NCBI RefSeq assembly: GCF_024054535.1
Contig: NZ_JAMXLV010000022.1
Coordinates: forward strand, 62,001 to 126,000
DNA from: Thermococcus alcaliphilus
GTDB taxonomy: Archaea; Methanobacteriota_B; Thermococci; Thermococcales; Thermococcaceae
DNA: 64,000 nucleotides
Direction of reading: 5' to 3'
Position numbers and translations under genes: made by a program. The notes beneath the pieces are model-generated. The model saw only the letters and a list, made by a program, of their open reading frames with translations. It had not been told where the DNA came from and searched no databases. Shown piece by piece: positions 43,849 to 51,967 of the stretch (the first letter of the stretch is position 1; every line of letters starts with the position of its first letter).

Positions 43849-43929
43849 AGTTTTCTCTGCCTACTTTTTATTTTAGCTTTACAGACAAAAGAAGAGCTTA
43901 TTCTCCAATATAATAAAAAGAAAAAGCAC

Positions 43930-44493
43930 TCAAGTGGAGTCCCGATAAATCTCTTGAGTGTCAGAATCACCATAGATTTCTTGCGGCGCGACGCCCCAGA
44001 AATATTCAAATGAAAATCCTGGATGTGCATCTATATCGATTCCTACAACTTTGTATGCTGCCCATACAAGTTCGGAGCAATAGTAACTGGGTCCATAAAC
44101 CTGCTTAGTCCAAAGCGCAAAATCATATGGCTTCCCAAGTTGAGCGAGAGCAAATCTAACAGCTCCCCTTTTTTGAGTTTCTGAGGCTGAAACTCTTAGT
44201 ATCGCCACATCGTCGTACCTTGCCATGTAATCTGAGAGCTTTGTTATTCTCACTCCCGTGAACCACGCCTCAACAACAAACCACTCTCCATTCTTTTCAT
44301 AGGCCACCATAGCATTGTGAGTCCAATATCCGGGAATTAAAGGGTCACTGTCTGGGCTATGGCCAATGAGCACATCCCCAATCTCTATATCAGCGGGCAT
44401 TGGATGCTCGTAACTCCCATTCCCTCCAAATGCAAAAGCTGAGCCAGACATAGCAATAAAAACAAATAACACAAAAATAATCTGCACTTTCAT
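43930..44493 (-). CDS. Secreted permuted papain-like (YiiX/NlpC-P60 type) hydrolase
   Basis: Signal peptide (about 1-22, ending SGSAFAF) then a domain of about 160 residues with the permuted papain order: His in GYWTHNAMVAYEKNGEWFVV and Cys in GPSYYCSELVWAAYKVVG. This is the YaeF/YiiX type, whose members act on amide or ester bonds of lipids or peptides. Substrate unknown. ATG 44493 follows GAGGGGGTATGAAC. Stands alone between purC and purM with no purine motif. Confidence 0.75.
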   Translation of the reverse strand: MKVQIIFVLFVFIAMSGSAFAFGGNGSYEHPMPADIEIGDVLIGHSPDSDPLIPGYWTHNAMVAYEKNGEWFVVEAWFTGVRITKLSDYMARYDDVAILRVSASETQKRGAVRFALAQLGKPYDFALWTKQVYGPSYYCSELVWAAYKVVGIDIDAHPGFSFEYFWGVAPQEIYGDSDTQEIYRDST

Positions 44494-44632
44494 GTTCATA
44501 CCCCCTCAAATTATGACATTAAATCTTTGACTTTAAACAATAAAAAGCTTTGTATTATCTAGAAAAACATTGGGAAATATCAACAATTCTTAAAAATTTG
44601 TTATAAATTGTAAACTAAATAAGAAACTGAAA

Positions 44633-45637
44633 TTAAAGCCCCACCCCATAATTCTCTACGACAATTCCTGGCCTTTCTGTCACAACTCCCAAGTCAAAGC
44701 TCTCAAAGTACTTGTTTAGGATATCCAATGCTGTATCCCTCTCCGATTGAGGAACGACCACTACCACACCTATTCCCATGTTAAAAACTCTAAACATCTC
44801 ATCTAACGGAACCCCATTGTCATAAATTAGCCTGAAAATTCCGCTAATTGGAGGCATCTTTAGAGAAAACCCATAAGTTGTAAGGCGCTTGAGGTTCAGC
44901 AGTCCCCCTCCAGTAATGTGAGCCAATCCATGAACCTCTACTTTTTTGAGGAGGTCGAGGATTGGTTTAACATAGATCCTCGTAGGTTCAAGTAAATGTT
45001 CCCAAAGCTTTTTGCCCTCAAATTCATATTCAAGCCCATATTTGGGAATCAAGAGCTTTCTTGCAAGAGTTAAACCATTAGAATGGATCCCTGAGCTCGA
45101 GATCCCTATAACTGCATCTCCAGGCTGTATCTCCTTTCCAGTTATCACCGTATTCTTTTCAACAACTCCAATGGCCGTTCCAGCAAGGTCAAAGCCATTC
45201 ACAAGCTCTGGTAAGACTGCAGTTTCGCCACCAACTATAGCTATCCCCGACTGTTTTGCTCCCTCATAGAGGCCTTTTGCTATCTCCTGAAAAATTTCCT
45301 CATTTGGTTCCTTAACTGCAAGATAGTCCACCAAAGCCACTGGCTCTGCTCCAACACATATCAAATCATTCACATTCATCGCTACCATGTCGATTCCAAT
45401 GGTATCATATTTCCCAACTGCCTCTGCAACTAAGGTTTTAGTTCCAACTCCATCCGTTGTCATCGCAAGGTAAAAGTCTCCAAAGTCCATCAACGCAGCA
45501 TAATGGCCTATATTCCCTTTAGGTTCCCCCATTTTTCCCTTCCTAAACTCAAAAGTTGCTTTTGCAAGGGAAATGATTCCTTTTAAGGCTTTTTGAGTCT
45601 TTTCATCGTCAACACCAGCTTGCGCATAAGTCAACAT
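44633..45637 (-). CDS. purM: Phosphoribosylformylglycinamidine cyclo-ligase (AIR synthetase)
   Basis: Closes the imidazole ring of FGAM to AIR with ATP. 334 residues; [76 protein letters not shown] and [13 protein letters not shown] are the family motifs. ATG 45637 follows CGGTGATAATC. Divergent from purT; the CAT-N4-ATG site at 45683-45692 lies just upstream of its TATA (CTTTTAAAG). Confidence 0.96.
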   Translation of the reverse strand: MLTYAQAGVDDEKTQKALKGIISLAKATFEFRKGKMGEPKGNIGHYAALMDFGDFYLAMTTDGVGTKTLVAEAVGKYDTIGIDMVAMNVNDLICVGAEPVALVDYLAVKEPNEEIFQEIAKGLYEGAKQSGIAIVGGETAVLPELVNGFDLAGTAIGVVEKNTVITGKEIQPGDAVIGISSSGIHSNGLTLARKLLIPKYGLEYEFEGKKLWEHLLEPTRIYVKPILDLLKKVEVHGLAHITGGGLLNLKRLTTYGFSLKMPPISGIFRLIYDNGVPLDEMFRVFNMGIGVVVVVPQSERDTALDILNKYFESFDLGVVTERPGIVVENYGVGL

Positions 45638-45682
45638 GATTATCACCGGAAGGTGTTCGAGAGAAGGCTTTAAAAGTTTTAT

Positions 45683-45735
45683 CATTTTTATGTTCAAAAA
45701 CTCTTAAATATCCCCAAAGTTTTAACATACAAACG
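45683..45735. promoter_or_regulatory. Purine motif pair at purT/purM
   Basis: CAT-TTTT-ATG (45683-45692) and CAT-ACAA-ACG (45726-45735), 43 bp apart; TATA-like CTCTTAAATATC lies between for purT. The first site also faces purM. Confidence 0.65.
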
Positions 45736-45757
45736 TCAATAAATTTAGGTGATACCC

Positions 45758-47047
45758 ATGATAAGCATTAGAGATGAAATTGGAACTCCCCTAACTGATT
45801 CTGCTGTTAAAATTCTCCTTCTTGGGAGTGGCGAACTTGGAAAAGAGATAACCATAGAGGCCCAGAGATTAGGGGTCGAAGTAATCGCAGTCGATAGATA
45901 TCCAAATGCCCCTGCCATGCAAGTTGCCCATAAAAGCTACGTGGGCAATATGAAAGATAAGGACTTCCTCTGGAGCATTGTGGAAAGAGAAAAACCTGAC
46001 GCAATAGTACCAGAAATTGAGGCCATAAACCTCGATGCACTCTTTGAGATCGAAAAAGAAGGTTATTTTGTAGTACCAAATGCTAAAGCTACCTGGATAG
46101 CCATGCATAGAGAAAGAACTCGTGAGACCCTTGCAAAAGAAGCAAAGGTCCCAACATCTCGTTACGCATATGCAACAACCCTGGATGAGCTCTATGATGC
46201 CTGTGAAAAGATAGGCTACCCCTGTCACACTAAGGCCATAATGAGCTCCAGTGGAAAGGGTTCTTACTTCGTTAAAGGGCCTGAAGATGTTCCTAAAGCG
46301 TGGGAAGTGGCGAAGAAAAAGGCAAGGGGAAGTGCTGATAAGATAATCGTTGAGGAGCATATAGACTTTGATGTTGAGATTACCGAATTAGCGGTTAGGC
46401 ACTTCGATGAGAATGGAAAAATTGTAACAACCTTCCCAAAGCCTGTTGGCCATTACCAAATTGAAGGGGATTACCACTCAAGCTGGCAGCCTGCAGAGAT
46501 AAGTGAAAAGGCCGAGCGCGAGGTGTATAGAATAGCCAAACGCATAACCGACGCCCTCGGAGGTCTTGGAATATTTGGTGTCGAGATGTTTGTTAAAGGA
46601 GACAAAGTATGGGCCAACGAAGTTTCTCCAAGACCCCACGACACCGGAATGGTAACCATGGCTTCCCATCCAACTGGTTTTTCTGAATTTGGACTCCACG
46701 TTAGAGCTGTGTTGGGCCTTCCAATTCCGGCCATTGAAGAAAATGGCACCAGAAAGTTCCCGATTTTAACTTCTGCAGCAACTCACGTAATCCTTTCAAA
46801 TCAAGAAGGCTATGCCCCAAAGTTTAGGAACATCTTCAAAGGCCTAAACGTACCAAATACAACAATAAGACTCTTCGGGAAGCCTGAAGCATACAAAGGA
46901 AGACGTCTTGGTGTTGCATTAGCATGGGATAAAGACGTTCAAGTTGCTAAGAGGAAAGCGGAAAGGGTTGCCCATATGATTGAGCTGAGAACAAGAAGCG
47001 GTGAATGGCAGAGTCAGGATTATGAAAAAAGAAAACATCTGCTTTAA
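45758..47047 (+). CDS. purT: Formate-dependent phosphoribosylglycinamide formyltransferase
   Basis: ATP-grasp enzyme that makes FGAR from GAR, formate and ATP, replacing folate-dependent PurN. 429 residues. LLGSGELGKEITIEAQRLGV, SSSGKGSYFVKGPEDV, EVSPRPHDTGMVTMAS are family motifs. ATG 45758 follows GGTGATACCC. Its formate requirement links it to PurP and possibly to the upstream FdhA-like protein. Confidence 0.97.
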   Translation: MISIRDEIGTPLTDSAVKILLLGSGELGKEITIEAQRLGVEVIAVDRYPNAPAMQVAHKSYVGNMKDKDFLWSIVEREKPDAIVPEIEAINLDALFEIEKEGYFVVPNAKATWIAMHRERTRETLAKEAKVPTSRYAYATTLDELYDACEKIGYPCHTKAIMSSSGKGSYFVKGPEDVPKAWEVAKKKARGSADKIIVEEHIDFDVEITELAVRHFDENGKIVTTFPKPVGHYQIEGDYHSSWQPAEISEKAEREVYRIAKRITDALGGLGIFGVEMFVKGDKVWANEVSPRPHDTGMVTMASHPTGFSEFGLHVRAVLGLPIPAIEENGTRKFPILTSAATHVILSNQEGYAPKFRNIFKGLNVPNTTIRLFGKPEAYKGRRLGVALAWDKDVQVAKRKAERVAHMIELRTRSGEWQSQDYEKRKHLL

Positions 47048-47086
47048 TTTCCCCATTTAGTTCTTAATTTTTTGAATAGGGAAACA

Positions 47087-47518
47087 TCAAGTTCTCATAC
47101 TCTCCCTGTATTTTTCAAGCTTTTCTCTGAGCTTCTCGTCCTTTAATGCTAGGATCTGCACGGCCAGTAATGCCGCATTTTTTCCATTGTCGATTCCAAC
47201 TGAGGCAACTGGAACACCAGGAGGCATTTGAGCAATACTCAAGAGGGCATCCAATCCACCAAGCTTTGCAGAAACGGGAACTCCTATAACTGGTTTGGTT
47301 GTATGGGCCGCTATAACTCCTGGCAGAGCAGCACTTAAGCCAGCTATGGCAATGAAAACCTCATAGTCTTTCTTTGCAAGCTCCTCAACTTTTTTAGGGT
47401 TCCTGTGAGCTGAAGCCACTTCAACATCGTAACTAACTCCAAACTCATCAAACACCTTAGTGACTTTTTCCGCTATGTGTGAATCACTTTTGCTACCCAT
47501 TACAACGAGTACCTTCAT
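47087..47518 (-). CDS. purE: N5-CAIR mutase / AIR carboxylase catalytic subunit
   Basis: Forms CAIR. 143 residues: [68 protein letters not shown]. No purK is nearby, so it may act directly on AIR and CO2 or purK lies elsewhere. ATG 47518 is preferred over 47521 from the GGTGAT spacing. Divergent from purD. Confidence 0.95.
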   Translation of the reverse strand: MKVLVVMGSKSDSHIAEKVTKVFDEFGVSYDVEVASAHRNPKKVEELAKKDYEVFIAIAGLSAALPGVIAAHTTKPVIGVPVSAKLGGLDALLSIAQMPPGVPVASVGIDNGKNAALLAVQILALKDEKLREKLEKYRESMRT

Positions 47519-47562
47519 CATATCACCACATTTTTCTCCGGCTTTCCCTTTATAAGTTTTGT

Positions 47563-47614
47563 CATTTAAATGTTAAAATAAAACTTAAAAATACTAAATT
47601 TTAACAAATTCATG
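47563..47614. promoter_or_regulatory. Purine motif pair at purD/purE
   Basis: CAT-TTAA-ATG (47563-47572) and CAA-ATTC-ATG (47605-47614), 42 bp apart; TATA-like AACTTAAAAATAC between them for purD, and CTTATAAAG on the other side for purE. Confidence 0.7.
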
Positions 47615-47623
47615 GTGAAGATC

Positions 47624-48919
47624 ATGCGTGTTTTACTCGTTGGTGCTGGAGGAAGGGAAAGTGCAATTGCCGAGGCTCTTTCAAAGGATGCAGAACTGTA
47701 TGTTGTTGCAAAACACAAGAATCCCGGAGTTATGAAACTAGCAAAGGATTATGGGCTTGCAAAAGAGACTGACGTTCAAAAAGTCCTTGAGTTTGCTTTG
47801 AAGTGGAGTGTTGATCTGGCTTTTATTGGACCAGAAGCACCTTTGGAGAGAGGAATTGTCGATGTCTTGGAAGAAAATGGAATTCCAGCAGTTGGGCCAA
47901 CAAAAGAAGCTGCTCAACTCGAAACGAATAAGGCCTTTGCGAGACAAATAATGGAAAGATATAAAGTTCCCGGAAGAAAACTCTTCAGGGTTTTTGATGA
48001 CATAGCTGAGATGAAAGCATGGATTGATGAGTTTGGAAAGCCAGTGGTTGTTAAACCCCTTGGACTCACCGGTGGTAAAGGAGTCAAAGTCGTCGGATAC
48101 CAATTGAAGGACAACAAAGAGGCAAAAGAGTACGCAAAGGCTCTCATAGAAAAAGACGGAAAGGTTCTCATAGAGGAGCGCACAGATGGTGTTGAATTCA
48201 CATTCCAGGTTTTTACTGATGGAAAGAAAGTTATTCCAATGCCTCTGGCCCAGGATTACCCCCATGCTTATGAAGGCGATGTAGGCCCAATAACTGGCGG
48301 CATGGGTTCTTATTCCTGCGAAAACCATCTTCTACCCTTTATCCCAAAGGATGACTACGAGAAAGCCCTTGAAACGCTTAAAGCCACAATCGATGCTATG
48401 AGAAAAAATGGAACACCATACAAAGGCATTCTCTACGGCCAGTTCATGCTTGCAAACGATGAGCCGAAGATAATAGAGTTCAATGCCCGCTTTGGTGATC
48501 CAGAGGCCATGAATGTTCTACCAATTTTGAAAACTTCCCTTGTGGAGATCGGGGAGGGAATTATTGATGGTAACTTAAAGAAAGCTGAATTCGAGCAAAA
48601 AGCAACAGTTGTGAAGTATGTTGCCCCCAAAGGATATCCCACTAATCCAATAAAAGGAGTTAAGCTTCAAATCAACGAGGATAAAATCAGAGAAGAGGGG
48701 GCTAAAGTTTACTATGCATCAATTGATGAGAACTTCACAATGCTCGGCTCAAGGGCTCTGGCCATTGTGGGAGTAGCTGATTCTTTAGAGGAAGCTGAAA
48801 AGATAGCTTCTCATGGGATAAAGCACGTTAATGGAGATATCTTCTACCGCAGAGATGTAGGAACTAAGGAAAGTATTGCAAAAAGAATCGAGATTATGAA
48901 AACAATTAGAGGTGAATGA
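47624..48919 (+). CDS. purD: Phosphoribosylamine-glycine ligase
   Basis: ATP-grasp enzyme joining glycine to phosphoribosylamine (GAR synthesis). 431 residues: VLLVGAGGRESAIAEAL, IGPEAPLERGIVDVLEENGI, VVKPLGLTGGKGVKVVG, HAYEGDVGPITGGMGSYSCE, FNARFGDPEAMNVLPIL. ATG 47624 follows GGTGAAGATC; ATG 47612 lies in the promoter motif. First gene of purD-purP-purS-purQ. Confidence 0.97.
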   Translation: MRVLLVGAGGRESAIAEALSKDAELYVVAKHKNPGVMKLAKDYGLAKETDVQKVLEFALKWSVDLAFIGPEAPLERGIVDVLEENGIPAVGPTKEAAQLETNKAFARQIMERYKVPGRKLFRVFDDIAEMKAWIDEFGKPVVVKPLGLTGGKGVKVVGYQLKDNKEAKEYAKALIEKDGKVLIEERTDGVEFTFQVFTDGKKVIPMPLAQDYPHAYEGDVGPITGGMGSYSCENHLLPFIPKDDYEKALETLKATIDAMRKNGTPYKGILYGQFMLANDEPKIIEFNARFGDPEAMNVLPILKTSLVEIGEGIIDGNLKKAEFEQKATVVKYVAPKGYPTNPIKGVKLQINEDKIREEGAKVYYASIDENFTMLGSRALAIVGVADSLEEAEKIASHGIKHVNGDIFYRRDVGTKESIAKRIEIMKTIRGE

Positions 48920-48920
48920 A

Positions 48921-50063
48921 ATGATAGAAAGAGAGCAGATTCTGGAGGTTTTAAAAAACTATGATAAAGAGGGAATAATTATCGGGGCAATCGGAAGTCA
49001 CTCCGCATTGGATATAGCAGATGGCGCCAAAGCAGAAGGGTTTAAAACGGTTATAGTCTCTCAAAGGGGAAGGCACAGGACATATGCTGAGTATTTTAAG
49101 CAAAAAACAACAAAAGATGGCCTCACAAAAGGCTTTATTGATGAGGTAATTGTGTTGGAAAAGTTCGGTAAAATTATCGATATCCAAGAGGAACTGAGAA
49201 AGAGGAATGTTATCTTTGTCCCCAACCGTTCATTTGTGGTTTATACAGGAATTGATAGGGTGGAGAATGAGTTCCTGGTACCTCTCTTTGGAAGCAGAAA
49301 CTTATTAAGGAGCGAAGAGAGAAGTGAAGAGAAGAGCTACTACTGGCTCTTAGAGAAAGCTGGCTTACCCTATCCTGAGCCCGTCAAACCAGAGGAGATT
49401 GACGACGTTGGTCTCGTGATAGTCAAACTCCCTCACGCAAAGAAGAGACTTGAAAGGGGATTTTTCACCGCCGCAAGCTACAAAGAATTTAGAGAAAAAG
49501 CCGAGAAGCTCATGAAGCTTGGCGTAATTACCGAGGAAGATCTAACCAAAGCAAGGATTGAGCGTTACATCATTGGCCCAGTCTTCAACTTTGACTTCTT
49601 CTACTCCCCAATTGATGAGGAAATTGAGCTCCTTGGAATAGACTGGCGCTTTGAGACAAGTTTGGACGGACATGTTAGATTACCTGCCCCTCAGCAGATG
49701 ACCTTACCCGAGCATCAGTTTGAACCAGAGTACACCGTCTGCGGTCATGCATCCTCAACACTAAGGGAGAGCCTCCTTGAGAAGGTCTTCGACATGGCCG
49801 AGCGCTATGTGGAAGGCGCAAAGAAATACTATCCACCCGGTGTTATTGGGCCTTTCACACTTCAAACGGCTGTTGATAAAGACCTCAACTTCTACATCTA
49901 CGATGTCGCCCCAAGAACCGGTGGTGGAACAAACATCCACATGGCGATGGGCCATCCATATGGAAACGCTCTCTGGAGAAAGGAGATGAGTACCGGAAGA
50001 AGAATTGCGCTTGAAATTAAGAGGGCTATTGAGCTGGACGAGCTTGAGAAGGTTGTTACTTGA
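48921..50063 (+). CDS. purP: PurP family ATP-grasp enzyme (formate-dependent FAICAR synthetase), copy 1
   Basis: Formylates AICAR with formate and ATP in archaea. 380 residues: GAIGSHSALDIADGAKAEGF, VIVKLPHAKKRLERGFFTA, PVFNFDFFYSPIDEEIELLG, VAPRTGGGTNIHMAMGHPYG. Starts 1 nt after purD with AGAGGTGAATGAA before the ATG. A second paralogue is at 54199; the two may differ in substrate, since Thermococcales carry several purP copies of which not all need be FAICAR synthetases. Confidence 0.9.
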   Translation: MIEREQILEVLKNYDKEGIIIGAIGSHSALDIADGAKAEGFKTVIVSQRGRHRTYAEYFKQKTTKDGLTKGFIDEVIVLEKFGKIIDIQEELRKRNVIFVPNRSFVVYTGIDRVENEFLVPLFGSRNLLRSEERSEEKSYYWLLEKAGLPYPEPVKPEEIDDVGLVIVKLPHAKKRLERGFFTAASYKEFREKAEKLMKLGVITEEDLTKARIERYIIGPVFNFDFFYSPIDEEIELLGIDWRFETSLDGHVRLPAPQQMTLPEHQFEPEYTVCGHASSTLRESLLEKVFDMAERYVEGAKKYYPPGVIGPFTLQTAVDKDLNFYIYDVAPRTGGGTNIHMAMGHPYGNALWRKEMSTGRRIALEIKRAIELDELEKVVT

Positions 50064-50073
50064 GGTGATGCTC

Positions 50074-50319
50074 ATGAAATGGAAAGCTAAGGTTGTAATC
50101 CGCTTAAAAGAAGGGCTTAACGATCCCGAAGGGAGAGTCATTGGAAAGGCGCTCAAAAACTTAGGCTATAAAGTTGAAGAGCTGAAGGTTCCAAAATATT
50201 TCGAGCTCATTTTTGAAAGCGAAACTCCAGAGAAAGATGTCGAGGAGATGTGCAAACGCCTGCTCGCAAACCCAGTTATCCACACTTACGAGTACCAAAT
50301 CGAGCCTTTAGGTGAGTGA
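50074..50319 (+). CDS. purS: FGAM synthetase small subunit
   Basis: Bridging subunit of the PurL-PurQ-PurS complex. 81 residues: [60 protein letters not shown] 50074 follows GAGGTGATGCTC. 10 bp after purP; purQ starts 1 nt after its stop. Confidence 0.95.
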   Translation: MKWKAKVVIRLKEGLNDPEGRVIGKALKNLGYKVEELKVPKYFELIFESETPEKDVEEMCKRLLANPVIHTYEYQIEPLGE

Positions 50320-50320
50320 A

Positions 50321-50992
50321 ATGCCAAAGTTCGCTGTCATAGTATTCCCAGGGACAAACTGCGATTTTGAAACCCTTGAAGCAATTAAAAAAGCTGGTGG
50401 AAAAGCGGAGAGAGTCTGGTATAAGCAAAGCCTCAAAGACTTTGATGGCGTTGTTTTGCCCGGTGGATTCAGCTATGCCGACTACCTAAGGGCCGGAGCA
50501 ATAAGTGCAAGGGCAGAGGTAATGGAGGAAATTAAGGCCCTTGCCAATGAAGGCAAACCCGTTTTAGGCATTTGCAACGGCTTTCAAATCTTAACGGAGT
50601 CAGCTCTTCTGCCGGGAGCATTGAGACCAAATAAGATTCCAAGCTTCCTATGCAAGTGGGTTTACCTTAAAGTGAGCGACACCCAAACGGCTTTTACCCA
50701 ATTCTACAAAGAGGGAGAGGTCATTAGAATGCCAATAGCACATGCTGAAGGGAATTACTACTCCGAGAGCTTAGATAGCATAAGGATAACCTTCCAGTAC
50801 AGCGACGAGAAAGGAGAGATAACGGAAGATGCAAACCCCAACGGCTCTCTCTTGAACATAGCGGGAATAAGCAACGAGAAGGGCAACGTTCTCGGCATGA
50901 TGCCCCACCCGGAGAGAGCGAGCGACAAATGGCTGGGAAGCGAGGACGGGTTGAGGATCTTCAAGAGCATGGTGGAATATGCTAAGAGGTGA
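50321..50992 (+). CDS. purQ: FGAM synthetase glutaminase subunit
   Basis: Class I glutamine amidotransferase that feeds ammonia to PurL. 223 residues: [37 protein letters not shown], nucleophile Cys in [14 protein letters not shown], His/Glu in [14 protein letters not shown] 50321 follows GGTGAGTGAA. Confidence 0.97.
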   Translation: MPKFAVIVFPGTNCDFETLEAIKKAGGKAERVWYKQSLKDFDGVVLPGGFSYADYLRAGAISARAEVMEEIKALANEGKPVLGICNGFQILTESALLPGALRPNKIPSFLCKWVYLKVSDTQTAFTQFYKEGEVIRMPIAHAEGNYYSESLDSIRITFQYSDEKGEITEDANPNGSLLNIAGISNEKGNVLGMMPHPERASDKWLGSEDGLRIFKSMVEYAKR

Positions 50993-51121
50993 TCTTTAGG
51001 ACTGAGTCCCTAAAACGCCTAAATTTTCCTTTACCTTCCTATTCCTAAGTCCTCGAGCGTGAGCATTTTTACAGCCTTTGTACTTTATGCAATTTTGTAC
51101 ACATAAGATAAATCTTTTTAA

Positions 51122-51136
51122 ATTTGTCCGACAAAT
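51122..51136. promoter_or_regulatory. Palindromic operator of the RHH/MazF pair
   Basis: ATTTGTC-C-GACAAAT, perfect 7-bp arms around one base, immediately after a TATA-like TTTTTAAATTTG and 20 bp before the antitoxin start. Typical for RHH autoregulation. Confidence 0.7.
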
Positions 51137-51155
51137 AGATAAAATGGTGAGACAA

Positions 51156-51437
51156 ATGGCTACAACGGTTAAGGTATCTGCAAGAATACCTCCCGCTCTT
51201 GCAAAAGAAATGGAAAAACTTATTGAAGCCGGAATTTATTCTAACAAAAGTGAGATCATCAAAGATGCACTCAGAGAATTCCTCCTGAAAAAGAAGTATC
51301 TCCAAGCCGATGAAAGGGAATACATCAGAAACATGCTAAAAGCTATGGAGCCAATTCTTGCAGAAGACTGGGAGAGCGAGGCTGATGCACAGTGGGACGA
51401 ATACGGAGGAATTGACTATGAACCAGATAAAGCCTAA
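51156..51437 (+). CDS. Ribbon-helix-helix antitoxin
   Basis: 93 residues. N-terminal RHH DNA-binding motif (TTVKVSARIPPALAKEMEKL, IEAGIYSNKSEIIKDALREF) followed by an acidic tail (EDWESEADAQWDEYGGIDYE) suited to wrap the toxin. ATG 51156 follows GGTGAGACAA; ATG 51144 overlaps that site. Overlaps the toxin by 20 bp. Confidence 0.85.
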   Translation: MATTVKVSARIPPALAKEMEKLIEAGIYSNKSEIIKDALREFLLKKKYLQADEREYIRNMLKAMEPILAEDWESEADAQWDEYGGIDYEPDKA

Positions 51438-51798
51438 AGGAAACCTTCAACAGTGGGAAATAATCCTTCTCGAGTTTCCATTCACAAATCTTCGCAAAAA
51501 GAAGCTACGACCGGTTTTGATAGTCTCCAATAATGTTCTTAACAAAATCAGCAACAGCATTATAACTGTTCAAATAACCTCAAACCTATCAAGTGGTTTT
51601 AAAGAGTACAACGTTTTGCTCTCTGATTCCGACGTTAATAGATATGCAGGAACTCAACCACTTTACCAAAGCGTGATAAAGCCTTATGTAGTTTTCACCA
51701 TTGAAAAGCAAATGGTTAAAAAGAGACTCGGCATATTAAAACCCCATAAAATTAAGGAAGTTAAAGAAAGCATGAAAAAAGTTTTCTCAATCTCCTGA
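51418..51798 (+). CDS. MazF/PemK-type toxin (endoribonuclease)
   Basis: 126 residues. QQWEIILLEFPFTNLRKKKL, RPVLIVSNNVLN and later VIKPYVVFTIEKQMVKKRLG are PemK/MazF-like: the conserved RPVLI strand and the LxxP/Ixx end are present. Expected to cleave mRNA. The pair sits between purQ and purL, interrupting the FGAM synthetase genes. Confidence 0.85.
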   Translation: MNQIKPKGNLQQWEIILLEFPFTNLRKKKLRPVLIVSNNVLNKISNSIITVQITSNLSSGFKEYNVLLSDSDVNRYAGTQPLYQSVIKPYVVFTIEKQMVKKRLGILKPHKIKEVKESMKKVFSIS

Positions 51799-51895
51799 TA
51801 ATTTAATCCCTACTTCATTTGATGTCTTAGTAGGCTTTTTCTTTTTTCTGTGATATCATCCTTTAAATCAGAAAATTCTCGCAAAGAGTTTTTAA

Positions 51896-51947
51896 CATTT
51901 TTATGTATAGATAAACCTTAAAAACTCCAAATTTTTACATTTTTCTG
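51896..51947 (+). promoter_or_regulatory. Purine motif pair at purL
   Basis: CAT-TTTT-ATG (51896-51905) and CAT-TTTT-CTG (51938-51947), 42 bp apart, with TATA-like CCTTAAAAACTC between them. Confidence 0.75.
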
Positions 51948-51967
51948 GTAATAAAGGAGGTGTCAAG

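Noticed and set aside
45807-46360. Long antisense frames within purT and similar frames within purD, purL and guaB
   Set aside because: These are reading-frame shadows of clearly recognised enzymes, with no family resemblance or start signals.
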